A stretch of DNA of 14,300 nt from CAYNDL01 sp964396115 (lineage in GTDB: Bacteria > Patescibacteriota > Andersenbacteria > UBA10190 > CAIZMI01): NCBI GenBank assembly GCA_964396115.1, contig CAYNDL010000022.1:1-14300 (forward strand), given 5' to 3'. Position 1 is the stretch's first letter. Each line of letters starts with the position of its first letter. This document shows positions 6,698 through 14,079 of the stretch, piece after piece. The position numbers were made by a program, and so were the translations under genes. Below the pieces are notes generated by a model. The model was not told where the DNA came from. It did not search any database and saw only the letters and a program-made list of their open reading frames with translations.

Positions 6698-7912
6698 TTA
6701 AACTATTGCTTGCGATAGTTGATAGATCGGCATCAGGACAGCAAATACAATCCCCCCGACAACTAGACCTACTACCACGAGTAATATGGGTTCGATAAGT
6801 CCGGCCATGTTCTTTGTCATCTGGTCTACTTCATTCTCATAAAAGGTCGCCAAATACCCTAGAACATCGGCCAAATTACCGGACTCCTCTCCCACTTGGA
6901 TCATGTCGTATTCCATAGCGGGAACAATCTTACTGTGTTTGCTTAGAGACGTGCCCAGTTGCACACCTTCCCGAACGTCTGAAATTGTCTGCTTAATCGC
7001 ATTTCTGTATTGCACGTTACCCAACACCTCAGAGCAAACTCCAAGTGAATCAATGATCGGTATTCCAGACTGGATCAAAGAACTCAAGGCACGATTCATA
7101 CGGGCAAGATTGACCATAAGAACAATTTTCCCGAAGATTGGCAGCTTTAACAGAAAATAATGAAAAGCTGGTTTGACTGATTTTGTCTGGAGGATAAACG
7201 CCAGCAATATGGCCAACATGGCAATGCCCGCCAATACGAAAATGCCGTATGACATTAGTGCGTTGGCGAAAAACAAAAATATTTTTGTAGGAAGTGGAAG
7301 CTCTATGTTAAAACTTCCCACGATCTGAATAAGCTGAGGCAGCACCAAGAATGACATGAGTATTCCTACAACAATCATGACTGCCACTATGAGCAGAGGA
7401 TACATCAAGGCACCACGGACTTTCGAGAGAAGCTCCCTATCGTGTTCAAGTTGTGTTGCAAGATGATCAAGCGATTCTGACAACGATCCCCCCGCCTCCC
7501 CCCATTGCACCATGGCTACATACCTAGAGGGAAAAACTCCAGGAAAAACTCGTAATGAGGACGCTAACGATTCACCCTTACGAATTGAAGAATGGACTTC
7601 GATCAAAACTTTTTTAAGATATTTTTTCTTTGCCTGACGAGCCAAAATATCGAAGGCACGGTCAACAGTAACGCCGGAGCGCAAAAGAAGCGCTAGATGG
7701 CGCGTTACGATTACACGGTCCAGTGCGCTCACAGAACGTATTTTGTTATTAAATTTGGTGAGAGCTCCTTTCTTTTTTCTAAAGGGATGGACGTCGGTGA
7801 TAAGGAGGCCTTTCATTCGCAGATTTTGGATCGCATCACGCATCGCGTATGCCTCGATATCGCCTCGGATTACTTTTCCTTTAGAGTCAGTGGCAGTATA
7901 AGTGAACTTCAT
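6698..7912 (-). CDS. pilC: Type IV pilus inner-membrane platform protein PilC (GspF family)
   Basis: A 404-residue GspF/PilC-family protein. It forms the membrane platform that the assembly ATPase turns to insert pilins. The start, MKFTYTATDSKGKVIRGDIEA, is the usual family opening. Two GspF domains follow, with paired motifs GEAGGSL (138-144) and GEESGNL (341-347), each after a helix-rich region. Three transmembrane segments are visible: about 168-192, 211-241 and 371-394, the last close to the C-terminal end (MPIYQLSQAIV), as in the family. Length is as expected. It begins one base after the pilB stop (TAAG-ATG at 7912-7916), so it is translated from the same message. Nothing seems missing. 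Confidence 0.96.
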   Translation of the reverse strand: MKFTYTATDSKGKVIRGDIEAYAMRDAIQNLRMKGLLITDVHPFRKKKGALTKFNNKIRSVSALDRVIVTRHLALLLRSGVTVDRAFDILARQAKKKYLKKVLIEVHSSIRKGESLASSLRVFPGVFPSRYVAMVQWGEAGGSLSESLDHLATQLEHDRELLSKVRGALMYPLLIVAVMIVVGILMSFLVLPQLIQIVGSFNIELPLPTKIFLFFANALMSYGIFVLAGIAMLAILLAFILQTKSVKPAFHYFLLKLPIFGKIVLMVNLARMNRALSSLIQSGIPIIDSLGVCSEVLGNVQYRNAIKQTISDVREGVQLGTSLSKHSKIVPAMEYDMIQVGEESGNLADVLGYLATFYENEVDQMTKNMAGLIEPILLVVVGLVVGGIVFAVLMPIYQLSQAIV

Positions 7913-7913
7913 C

Positions 7914-9605
7914 TTAATCTTGCGTTACACGTAACACTTCATCAAACGTAGTTACGCCTTGAAAAGTTTTTGCGAAACCGTCCTCCAACATTGTTGTCAT
8001 GCCTTTGTTCCGCGACAATTTTTTGATCATTTCACCTGATGCTTTCTCCACAACAAGTTTTTTGACCTCATCATCCATTACCAACACTTCATATATCCCA
8101 ACCCTTCCCTTGAATCCAGTTCCGTTACATACCGGACATCCTTTCCCCTGGAATATGCGGCTCCTCTTTACTATTTCTTGTTGTAAGGGGCTATTAACCG
8201 GCAACATTTTCTTCATTATTTCTTTCTGGTTATCAGGAAAAGGAACACTCATCATGCATTGCTGACAGATACGACGTACCAAACGCTGGCCAATCGCGAC
8301 ACTTACGGAACTGGCAACCAAGAAAGGTTCCACTCCCATATCAAGCAACCTCGGAAGTGTGGTTGCCGCGTCGTTAGTGTGGAGAGTAGAAAGCACCAAG
8401 TGCCCCGTGAGGGCAGCATTAACAGCGATTCGAGCAGTCTCGTTATCGCGGATTTCACCAACCATTACGATGTCCGGATCCTGACGGAGGATTGAACGAA
8501 GCCCATCAGCAAAAGTTAGATTCGTTTGGGTGTTTATCTGCACCTGGTTAACGCCGTCCATTAGATATTCGACCGGGTCTTCGATGGTAGTAATGTTCAC
8601 CTCTCGTGTATTCAATGTTTTGAGCACAGCGTACAAAGTTGTTGTCTTCCCTGAACCTGTCGGTCCAGTGGAAAGAATCATGCCATGAGGACTCATTATT
8701 GCAGCCCTCAATTTTTTATAATCATCTTTACTCAAGCCCAAATCCTCCAGCGTAAAACGCCTTAGTTTTTTGGATAGAAGTCGCATGACTATCTTTTCGC
8801 CATAAACGGTCGGCAGAATACTTACGCGGATATCGAGTTCTTCTTCACCAACATCAACACGAATTTTTCCGTCCTGGGCGGCAAAATGCTCATCTGTCCT
8901 TAGACGGGCCAATACTTTTACGCGCGCCACTATTAGCTTAAATAAGTCATGGGCAATGGGAACCACATCATTCAAGACTCCGTCGACACGGAAACGCACT
9001 GCTACCTCCTGCTCAAATGGTTCAAAATGTATATCAGAGGCTTGGCTTTGGTATGCGTACTTGATAATCGTATCTACAACTTTTATCACTGGAACTTCCG
9101 TTGCCGCCCCGCCGTTAACTTTCTTTCCTGCTTCAGAAACGTCCTTACGGATTATTTCTTCAAATTCTTCATGTAGGCCGCGTTGGTAATAGCGGAGGGC
9201 TTCGGTGATCGCCCGATCTGTAGCCATGGATACTTCCACCGGCAAGGCAATACTTCTCGAGATGGCATTCGTCGTCTCGGGATCCAAAAGTTCCGTTGCC
9301 GCTAAGTAGCCCTTACCTTCCCTAATGTCGTAGAGCACTAATTTCTTATGACGTGCGAGAGCTTCGGGAACTTTTTTAACGACATTCGGGTCAAGTATTT
9401 TTTCGCGTAAATTGACGAAGGGTATTCCGTAAAAATCAGATACCAAAGTACCTAACTTAAGTTCGTCGATGAGCCCCTGGTCCACTATTACTTCTTCGAC
9501 TGATCGTCGTGATCTCTGTGCTTGATCAACAGCAAGAGAAAAGGCTTGTTCCTCGATAAAACCTGGTTTAACAAGAATATTCTTGAGTTGTTCAGTTTCT
9601 AGCAT
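7914..9605 (-). CDS. pilB: Type IV pilus assembly ATPase PilB (GspE family)
   Basis: A 563-residue hexameric secretion ATPase powering pilus extension. Residues 1-150 are the T2SSE/MshEN-type N-terminal domain. The ATPase core has Walker A GPTGSGKT (314-321), the Asp box TTIEDPVE (339-346), Walker B DIVMVGEIRD (378-387) and the His box GHLVLSTLHTND (401-412). A C-terminal zinc site is formed by C447-x-x-C450 and C490-x-x-C493. The zinc motif, the N-terminal domain and the sequence RQDPDIVMVGEIRD separate it from the retraction ATPase PilT. It is the first gene of the pilus operon. The ATG at 9605 is preceded at some distance by AAGGGGAAAG, a purine-rich run that may serve as ribosome binding site. 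pilC follows immediately. Confidence 0.97.
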   Translation of the reverse strand: MLETEQLKNILVKPGFIEEQAFSLAVDQAQRSRRSVEEVIVDQGLIDELKLGTLVSDFYGIPFVNLREKILDPNVVKKVPEALARHKKLVLYDIREGKGYLAATELLDPETTNAISRSIALPVEVSMATDRAITEALRYYQRGLHEEFEEIIRKDVSEAGKKVNGGAATEVPVIKVVDTIIKYAYQSQASDIHFEPFEQEVAVRFRVDGVLNDVVPIAHDLFKLIVARVKVLARLRTDEHFAAQDGKIRVDVGEEELDIRVSILPTVYGEKIVMRLLSKKLRRFTLEDLGLSKDDYKKLRAAIMSPHGMILSTGPTGSGKTTTLYAVLKTLNTREVNITTIEDPVEYLMDGVNQVQINTQTNLTFADGLRSILRQDPDIVMVGEIRDNETARIAVNAALTGHLVLSTLHTNDAATTLPRLLDMGVEPFLVASSVSVAIGQRLVRRICQQCMMSVPFPDNQKEIMKKMLPVNSPLQQEIVKRSRIFQGKGCPVCNGTGFKGRVGIYEVLVMDDEVKKLVVEKASGEMIKKLSRNKGMTTMLEDGFAKTFQGVTTFDEVLRVTQD

Positions 9606-9626
9606 TGTTTGTTTGTCTTTCCCCTT

Positions 9627-9654
9627 ATTTTACAGGGTATACGCAAACTAACAA
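9627..9654 (-). promoter_or_regulatory. Possible promoter of the pilus operon
   Basis: On the minus strand TTGTTA (9654-9649), a 16-bp spacer and TAAAAT (9632-9627) form a moderate -35/-10 pair in the 74-base gap upstream of pilB. The predicted start, near 9620, would leave a leader of about 15 bases and place most of the AAGGGG run upstream of the transcript, so either the start site or the assumed ribosome binding site is off. Low confidence. Confidence 0.35.
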
Positions 9655-9679
9655 CCATTAACACTGCCCATTTCTTGCG

Positions 9680-10624
9680 TTATTTCCGCTTTATTTCGAT
9701 TAAACCGTTAGGTAATTCCTTTTGGTCGACCTTATCCAAAGAGAAATTGTCACCCGCTCCTAGGTGATAAGGAATTCTCCCAGTCATTATTGGCAAAAAA
9801 GGTTTCTGAGAAGTCTTCTCCTCGCGATAATCCGGTTCTGCACTCAAAATTACCTGAGTTTTGCCATCGTTCAGTTCCAGGGGAAATTTAACACCTTCTG
9901 GAGCGTTTCTTAGAAAATCTTCTCCAGGGACGTTCCCCCCCGTTCCAGAGTAATAAAAATTGCTCTTGTCATTTTGGGAGACATCAGAAAAAAGTCCTGC
10001 GAACAAGTTTGTTCCATTGTCTGTGACTACCCAAGCGCCGTACATCCAACCTTTGGGCAGAGACGGCAAATCCAGACCGGGGGTTAAACGTCCACTTTTT
10101 AGTGTCTTCGCAAACCAGACTCCTTTTACTCCCTTGTCTCCAAGGCTGGGGTTTGCCAGCAAAGCATATTGCTTGCCTGAAATATCGGGGATTACTTCTT
10201 TTAACTCTGCCTTAACTTGCTTAAATTCACCCTTTAAGACCACTCTTTCACTACGTTTTTCGGTTTGAGTATCACCCTTCTCTATCGTCACAATCGCCTG
10301 GTAGCCGTTATTGGGAATATCTTGCAATGGAACCATTAGGAGAGGCTCTCCCGCTAATGATGTAACCGACCCTCCAGGCATTACCTTAAAGCCAGTGACA
10401 GCTTGTTCACCTCCGTACAAATCCCTAAGCCACATCTCATAGTGATCGCCTTCGTTTGGCGGTAGATTCTTAAATTCCAAGGTCAACTCGGCTGAAGCAG
10501 AATTATCCGGAATGTCTTCTTCTTGCTTCTTTTCCGGCACCAAAAAATACGCTAGCGCCAGGCCAACAACAACGAGTGGAACAATAATCGTCCCCCATCC
10601 GCCTTTAGAGAAAACTTTAGCCAT
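9680..10624 (-). CDS. Membrane-anchored protein with two RskA-like extracytoplasmic domains
   Basis: A 314-residue protein with one N-terminal transmembrane helix (about 10-28, GTIIVPLVVVGLALAYFLVP), an acidic linker, and a secreted remainder. Two segments resemble the C-terminal domain of anti-sigma factor RskA: one at about 46-140 (LEFKNLPPNEGDHYEMWL...) and one at about 155-280 (SLPKGWMYGAWVVTDNG... then VILSAEPDY and FLPIMTGRIP). The RskA pattern LPPLP..x-Y-x-x-W and the V..EP......P motif are recognisable. There is no zinc-binding anti-sigma domain on the cytoplasmic side, only about nine residues, and no sigma factor gene nearby, so a sigma-regulating role is doubtful; it may be a surface or periplasmic sensor or binding protein. 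AAAGGGGG lies three bases before the ATG, a strong ribosome site. It has its own promoter and precedes pilB by 74 bases. Confidence 0.75.
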   Translation of the reverse strand: MAKVFSKGGWGTIIVPLVVVGLALAYFLVPEKKQEEDIPDNSASAELTLEFKNLPPNEGDHYEMWLRDLYGGEQAVTGFKVMPGGSVTSLAGEPLLMVPLQDIPNNGYQAIVTIEKGDTQTEKRSERVVLKGEFKQVKAELKEVIPDISGKQYALLANPSLGDKGVKGVWFAKTLKSGRLTPGLDLPSLPKGWMYGAWVVTDNGTNLFAGLFSDVSQNDKSNFYYSGTGGNVPGEDFLRNAPEGVKFPLELNDGKTQVILSAEPDYREEKTSQKPFLPIMTGRIPYHLGAGDNFSLDKVDQKELPNGLIEIKRK

Positions 10625-10657
10625 AAGCCCCCTTTCTGGTTAATATTCAGTGTCTTT

Positions 10658-10666
10658 ATTATAGCA
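10658..10666 (-). promoter_or_regulatory. Perfect extended -10 promoter overlapping the flavoprotein stop codon
   Basis: TGC-TATAAT on the minus strand is a perfect extended -10. It coincides with the last codons of the upstream flavoprotein gene (ATG CTA TAA T), so the -10 box includes its stop. Transcription would start near 10651, leaving a leader of about 27 bases with the AAAGGGGG ribosome site. No convincing -35 is present (TGATCT at 17 bp). Confidence 0.6.
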
Positions 10667-11936
10667 TTTTCTTAGGATCCAGATCATTACTAACCTTCAC
10701 CCGAAATGACCTAAACCAGTAATTAATTGCATCTAGATTTGGAAGTATTCGCCAGAGGTACACGAAAGAAACCATCTCCTTTATCAACCAGGCCAACAAG
10801 CCAGAAAACCTGTACGGTCCCAACTGTGCCAGCGCATAGCGGCCCCCGATGGATAAGAGTATTGGACGAGGCTTGGGGTTGTACGCGGCCAGGGCTTTAT
10901 TGTCTAGGTCTCTCAAAATATTTTCGACAACAGTTTCAGCCTGTCGCAGGGCTTCCCAGGTTACGTCGGGAGCAATTTTATTTGTGATATCGTCCGTAAA
11001 GTAGGTGCAATCGCCAGCGGCATATATCCGGGGATATCCCGCAACTTGGAGATGGCAGTCCATAACCAATCCACCCTCAGAGTGGACAGCGAAATTTGAA
11101 CGCAACAATACATTATTAGTCCTAACACCATTCAGCCAAACAGTTGTAGCTGTTGGCAAAGAAACGTCGCCATTTAACAGAACATGGTCAGCCCCTACCG
11201 CTGTAACTTTCGACTTTAGCTGAACTTGCACACCAAGATCCTTCAAACGATCCTTTCCGGCTTGTCTCAAGGGACTCGGCAAGCTCCGCAGGATTTTGTC
11301 TGTCTCTTCGCAAATAATCACTTTTACATTGGCGAAATTCACCCGATGAAGTTTTGAAAGCCTTCGGAGAAACTGTGTTAGTTCCGCAGCAAACTCTACC
11401 CCAGCAGTACCTCCACCGACAACAACAAAAGTGAAGGCCTTTTGCTGAACCGAGAAAGACGAAGAACGATGTTGGAGAAATTGCGAAACAATATGACTCC
11501 GCAAATTGATTGCCTGATCAATAGTACGCAAATAAAAAGCATGCTCCGCTGCTCCTGGCACTGAATTGATATGCGCCTGAGACCCAAGGGCCAAGACCAG
11601 GAAGTCCGAATGAAAAGTAGAACCGTCAGCCAACCTAAACGACCGATCATTATTTATTTCCTCCACAAGGCCTTCGATGAACACCACATCGGTCCCGTCA
11701 AATACACGCGTGTATGGCACTGCGGACGCATCCTTCAGGATTCTTCCGACAGCCTCCTTTTCCCAAGGAACATATGCTGTTGCTATCTCAAACAGGACCG
11801 GCGTGTTTATATGATAATTTTTCCGATCAAACAGGTTAATATGAATATTTCTTCTGGTATCAGAAAGCAGGTGCGCAACACGAATTCCCGCAAAACCACC
11901 CCCCAAGATGTTTATGTTTGTTTGTTTTCCCTGCAC
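10659..11936 (-). CDS. NAD(P)H:quinone oxidoreductase-like FAD flavoprotein (type II NADH dehydrogenase family)
   Basis: A 425-residue two-dinucleotide-binding-domain flavoprotein of the NDH-2 family, which passes electrons from NAD(P)H to a quinone or another acceptor without pumping protons. The FAD-binding Rossmann start is INILGGGFAGIRVAHLL (8-24). The second, NAD(P)-binding, Rossmann motif is FVVVGGGTAGVEFAAEL (170-186). The FAD-contacting motif is RIYAAGDC (303-310). The C-terminal hydrophobic segment near 378-400 (SGLLAWLIKEMVSFVYLWRILP) is the membrane-anchoring region seen in NDH-2. The start is GTG at 11936; no Shine-Dalgarno site precedes it, but an extended -10 lies 6 bases upstream, so the message is probably leaderless. 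The ferredoxin lies upstream in the same direction and could be a redox partner. The electron acceptor is not shown by sequence. Confidence 0.88.
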   Translation of the reverse strand: MQGKQTNINILGGGFAGIRVAHLLSDTRRNIHINLFDRKNYHINTPVLFEIATAYVPWEKEAVGRILKDASAVPYTRVFDGTDVVFIEGLVEEINNDRSFRLADGSTFHSDFLVLALGSQAHINSVPGAAEHAFYLRTIDQAINLRSHIVSQFLQHRSSSFSVQQKAFTFVVVGGGTAGVEFAAELTQFLRRLSKLHRVNFANVKVIICEETDKILRSLPSPLRQAGKDRLKDLGVQVQLKSKVTAVGADHVLLNGDVSLPTATTVWLNGVRTNNVLLRSNFAVHSEGGLVMDCHLQVAGYPRIYAAGDCTYFTDDITNKIAPDVTWEALRQAETVVENILRDLDNKALAAYNPKPRPILLSIGGRYALAQLGPYRFSGLLAWLIKEMVSFVYLWRILPNLDAINYWFRSFRVKVSNDLDPKKML

Positions 11937-11960
11937 TAAGTTATTTTAGCACTTAGTGCA
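11932..11960 (-). promoter_or_regulatory. Perfect inverted repeat spanning promoter and start codon of the flavoprotein gene (likely operator)
   Basis: TGCACTAAGT (11960-11951) and ACTTAGTGCA (11941-11932) are perfect 10-bp inverted arms with a 9-base spacer. The spacer, GCTAAAATA, contains the -10 hexamer TAAAAT (11948-11943), and with the preceding TG forms an extended -10 (11951-11943). The GTG start (11936-11934) lies in the downstream arm. Each arm also carries the small palindrome ACTWAGT; the upstream one extends to GCACTAAGTGC. Arm centres are 19 bp apart, about two helical turns. A repressor bound here would cover the promoter. A hairpin in RNA is less likely because a leaderless mRNA would lack the upstream arm, and no T-run follows. 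The regulator is unknown. Confidence 0.7.
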
Positions 11961-11977
11961 ACTGTCTATAAATTATA

Positions 11978-12196
11978 TTATCCGAGAGGGGGAAAGACTT
12001 GCTTTCCGGCATCATCGTAAATAAAAATAGCTAGCGTGGGACAGGCTTTAGCAGATTCAATAATAGTTTCATCGTTAGCGCCCTTCTCGTTTTTTACAAC
12101 AGCCTTCATTTCATCATCTAGCTCGTAAACATCTGGGGCCACTGCGACACAAGACGACGCACCAATACACAACTCCCTTTTTACTTCAATTTTCAT
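11978..12196 (-). CDS. Ferredoxin, probably [3Fe-4S] type
   Basis: A 72-residue single-cluster ferredoxin. Cysteines are C10, C16 and C52 (CIGASSC ... ACP), followed by TLAIFIYDDAGKQ. In [4Fe-4S] relatives the first motif is C-x2-C-x2-C; here the middle Cys is Ala13, as in the C-x2-A-x2-C ferredoxins that carry [3Fe-4S] clusters in actinobacteria. So a [3Fe-4S] cluster, or a [4Fe-4S] cluster with a non-Cys ligand, is expected. It acts as a soluble one-electron carrier in the cytoplasm. AAGGAA lies ten bases before the ATG. TATAAAAT around 12233-12240 could be a -10, but it overlaps the stop of the microprotein gene. The flavoprotein gene follows 41 bases later and is a candidate partner. Confidence 0.9.
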   Translation of the reverse strand: MKIEVKRELCIGASSCVAVAPDVYELDDEMKAVVKNEKGANDETIIESAKACPTLAIFIYDDAGKQVFPPLG

Positions 12197-12235
12197 ATAT
12201 GAATTATTCCTTAATGACCCCTATGCAGAATTATT

Positions 12236-12379
12236 TTATATCTCTTGCTCTGGTTCAGTCACCCAGTCCCAAATACTTTTTGATATTTCCGTAATGAAGT
12301 ACCAAATCATGTATGGCACTATCCAAATGAACAGAGTTCTTTCTATTAAAGGCCCCAAAAAATCGTCGATGTCGACCAT
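12236..12379 (-). CDS. 47-residue single-helix membrane microprotein, unrecognised
   Basis: A short frame runs from the ATG complementary to 12377-12379 to TAA at 12236-12238. The product has an acidic N-terminus (MVDIDDFLGPLIER), one aromatic-rich hydrophobic helix at about 15-31 (TLFIWIVPYMIWYFITEI), an amphipathic piece with three Trp in total near the helix end (SIWDWV), and an acidic tail (TEPEQEI). This orderly pattern is unlike a random frame and is better than a longer alternative frame over 12255-12479, which has no such structure. It has no Shine-Dalgarno site; the ATG follows an A-run. It is followed 39 bases later by the ferredoxin gene. Function unknown; a small subunit or anchor of a membrane redox complex is one guess from context only. 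Confidence 0.6.
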   Translation of the reverse strand: MVDIDDFLGPLIERTLFIWIVPYMIWYFITEISKSIWDWVTEPEQEI

Positions 12380-12491
12380 TTTTTTTAATTAAGATTAAGA
12401 AAGTGTTGGTTTCTCTCTCTATGCCGAAAGACCCGTATTTACAGAAACCCACAGTACCGAATACCGGACAGAGAGTCAATATTAATATTAT
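12380..12491. other. Gap between aminopeptidase and microprotein genes
   Basis: Reading on the minus strand, TTGACT (-35-like, about 12479-12474) is followed at 17 bp by TACTGT, a weak -10. The later part holds GGTTTCT (12449-12443) complementary to AGAAACC (12414-12408), and CTCTCT (12475-12470) complementary to AGAGAG close to the latter. These could pair in a leader RNA. No rho-independent terminator with a T-run is seen, so readthrough from the aminopeptidase gene is possible. Confidence 0.3.
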
Positions 12492-14012
12492 TTATTCCTT
12501 GCCTACGGAATCTTTGCCTTTGAGGTTTTGCAGGTAACGAAGTATCGTCCTCGTGGCAAAACCAGAGGCTCCAGCCGGATTGACTGGGTTTGTCATCTGT
12601 TCTGTGTATGAAGGCCCTGCAATATCTATATGCGCCCAGGCCTTGCCGGTAACAAACTCCTGCAAGAATAAGGCGGCCGTAATTGCTCCTCCCCACCGCT
12701 TAACAGAAATGTTGCGAACATCAGCAACGGAGCTTTTTATAAAATCACGGTAGTCATTCACAAGAGGCAGCTCCCACACTAGTTCACCTTCTTTGCCCGC
12801 AGCAGCTGTTAGTTCATTAGCAAGTTCCTTATTGTTCGAAAACAGGCCAGCCACATCCTCTCCCAAAGCAACGACACAGGCACCGGTTAAAGTAGCCAAA
12901 TCAATAATGGCATCCGGCTTAACTTTCTGTGCTTCCAAAAGTGCATCGGCAAGGGTCAAGCGCCCTTCTGCATCTGTGTTGCGAATCTCAATGGTTTTCC
13001 CTGATTGCGTAGTAACTATGTCTCCTGGTTTTATCGCCGATCCAGAAGGCATGTTTTCACAAGCAGCAATGTATCCATGAACAACTACCTCGGGGCGCAG
13101 TTTTTCTAAAACAGAAAACACGCCCAGAACCGAAGCGGCACCAGCCATATCAATCTTCATCGTTTCCATGCTTTCTGCTGGCTTCAAACTTAAGCCACCT
13201 GAATCAAAAGTTATTCCCTTGCCGACTAACGCAACAACTGGCAACTCCGTTGTTGGTCTCTTGGTTAGTGGCTGGTAAACCATATGGATAAAGTAGGGCT
13301 CGTCATCCGACCCCTGGGCAACGGCCAAGAAGGCGCCCATACCCCGAATTTCACACTCTTTACGATCAAGAACTTCCGTGAAAATTCGTCCATCTGAAGA
13401 ACGACTCAACTGACGCGCTTGTTCCGCGAGGTCTGCTGGCTTATTATGTTTTGCCGGTTCATTTACCAGGTTACGTGTAAGGACCGTGGCTTCAGACAAA
13501 ATTTTCCCCGCTTTCATGCCGCGTGTGACAGAAGCTGTTAATCCCTTGGGTATATACAAATCAACATTCTGCAGTGATCTTTCCTTTTCGATTTTCGCCA
13601 AATCTGCCAAATATTTTGTAAACACATAACTCCCCAGTTCAACACCTTCTGTAAGAACCACTCCTAGCTCAAATCCGTCCTTTATCTCCTCAGGGACAAC
13701 AACCGAAATGTCTCGTATTGCCGATTGTTTGGCGAATTGAACTGCAGCCGCCAACCCCCTGCGGATCGTATCCATCGTCGGTTGCTCACCCAACCCAACT
13801 AAATAAATAGTGCGTGGATGACCATTGTATGGAAAGGAAACTACATGCTTTTCACCAACGTCACCCTTCGCGCTGAACCGATCCAAGTATTTTTCGACAA
13901 AACTTCTTTCCTTGGGAGTTAAGTCAATTTTGCCTTTCTTCCAAAGATAAACAACAAACTCCACTTGGGGGAGGCCGTTTACACGAGATTTTAGGTTATA
14001 TTTAGTAGCCAT
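12492..14012 (-). CDS. pepA: Leucyl (cytosol) aminopeptidase, family M17
   Basis: A 506-residue M17 aminopeptidase that removes N-terminal residues from peptides using two metal ions; the family forms hexamers in the cytoplasm. The C-terminal catalytic domain has VGKGITFDSGGLSLKP with K265 and D270, catalytic K277, D288 in MKIDMAGA, and the signature NTDAEGRL with D347, E349 and catalytic R351. These match the metal and catalytic residues of E. coli PepA. The less conserved N-terminal domain spans about 1-160. The first residues MATKYNLKSRV follow the ATG at 14012, which has no Shine-Dalgarno site but a strong promoter ending about 13 bases upstream, so the leader is about 6 bases at most. 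Length is typical. Likely role: recycling amino acids from peptides, useful to an organism with limited biosynthesis. PepA also binds DNA in E. coli; that role is not visible here. Confidence 0.97.
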   Translation of the reverse strand: MATKYNLKSRVNGLPQVEFVVYLWKKGKIDLTPKERSFVEKYLDRFSAKGDVGEKHVVSFPYNGHPRTIYLVGLGEQPTMDTIRRGLAAAVQFAKQSAIRDISVVVPEEIKDGFELGVVLTEGVELGSYVFTKYLADLAKIEKERSLQNVDLYIPKGLTASVTRGMKAGKILSEATVLTRNLVNEPAKHNKPADLAEQARQLSRSSDGRIFTEVLDRKECEIRGMGAFLAVAQGSDDEPYFIHMVYQPLTKRPTTELPVVALVGKGITFDSGGLSLKPAESMETMKIDMAGAASVLGVFSVLEKLRPEVVVHGYIAACENMPSGSAIKPGDIVTTQSGKTIEIRNTDAEGRLTLADALLEAQKVKPDAIIDLATLTGACVVALGEDVAGLFSNNKELANELTAAAGKEGELVWELPLVNDYRDFIKSSVADVRNISVKRWGGAITAALFLQEFVTGKAWAHIDIAGPSYTEQMTNPVNPAGASGFATRTILRYLQNLKGKDSVGKE

Positions 14013-14025
14013 AATATGACATTAA

Positions 14026-14054
14026 AATATAAACCGGATTCCCGATAGTGACAA
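14026..14054 (-). promoter_or_regulatory. Promoter of the aminopeptidase gene, with inverted repeat over the -35
   Basis: On the minus strand TTGTCA (14054-14049), exactly 17 bp, then TATATT (14031-14026): five of six matches in each box. The start site would be about 14019, leaving a very short leader before ATG 14012. A 6-bp inverted repeat GATAGT-N9-ACTATC (14044-14064) overlaps the -35 and might be an operator. Confidence 0.65.
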
Positions 14055-14079
14055 ATCTACTATCCAATTTTTGCCGAAA

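Noticed and set aside
11941..11960. Possible CIRCE heat-shock element (TTAGCACTC-N9-GAGTGCTAA), because TTAGCACT occurs at 11946-11953
   Set aside because: The second half-site is not present at the required 9-base spacing; the real symmetry is the TGCACTAAGT repeat.
11932..11960. Transcription terminator of the ferredoxin gene formed by the same inverted repeat
   Set aside because: The stem is only moderately GC-containing and is followed by GGGAAAAC on the minus strand, not a T-run.
12255..12479. 74-residue minus-strand frame between the aminopeptidase and ferredoxin genes
   Set aside because: It has no family pattern or membrane helix, and it overlaps the 47-residue frame in another phase, which has much better protein-like structure.
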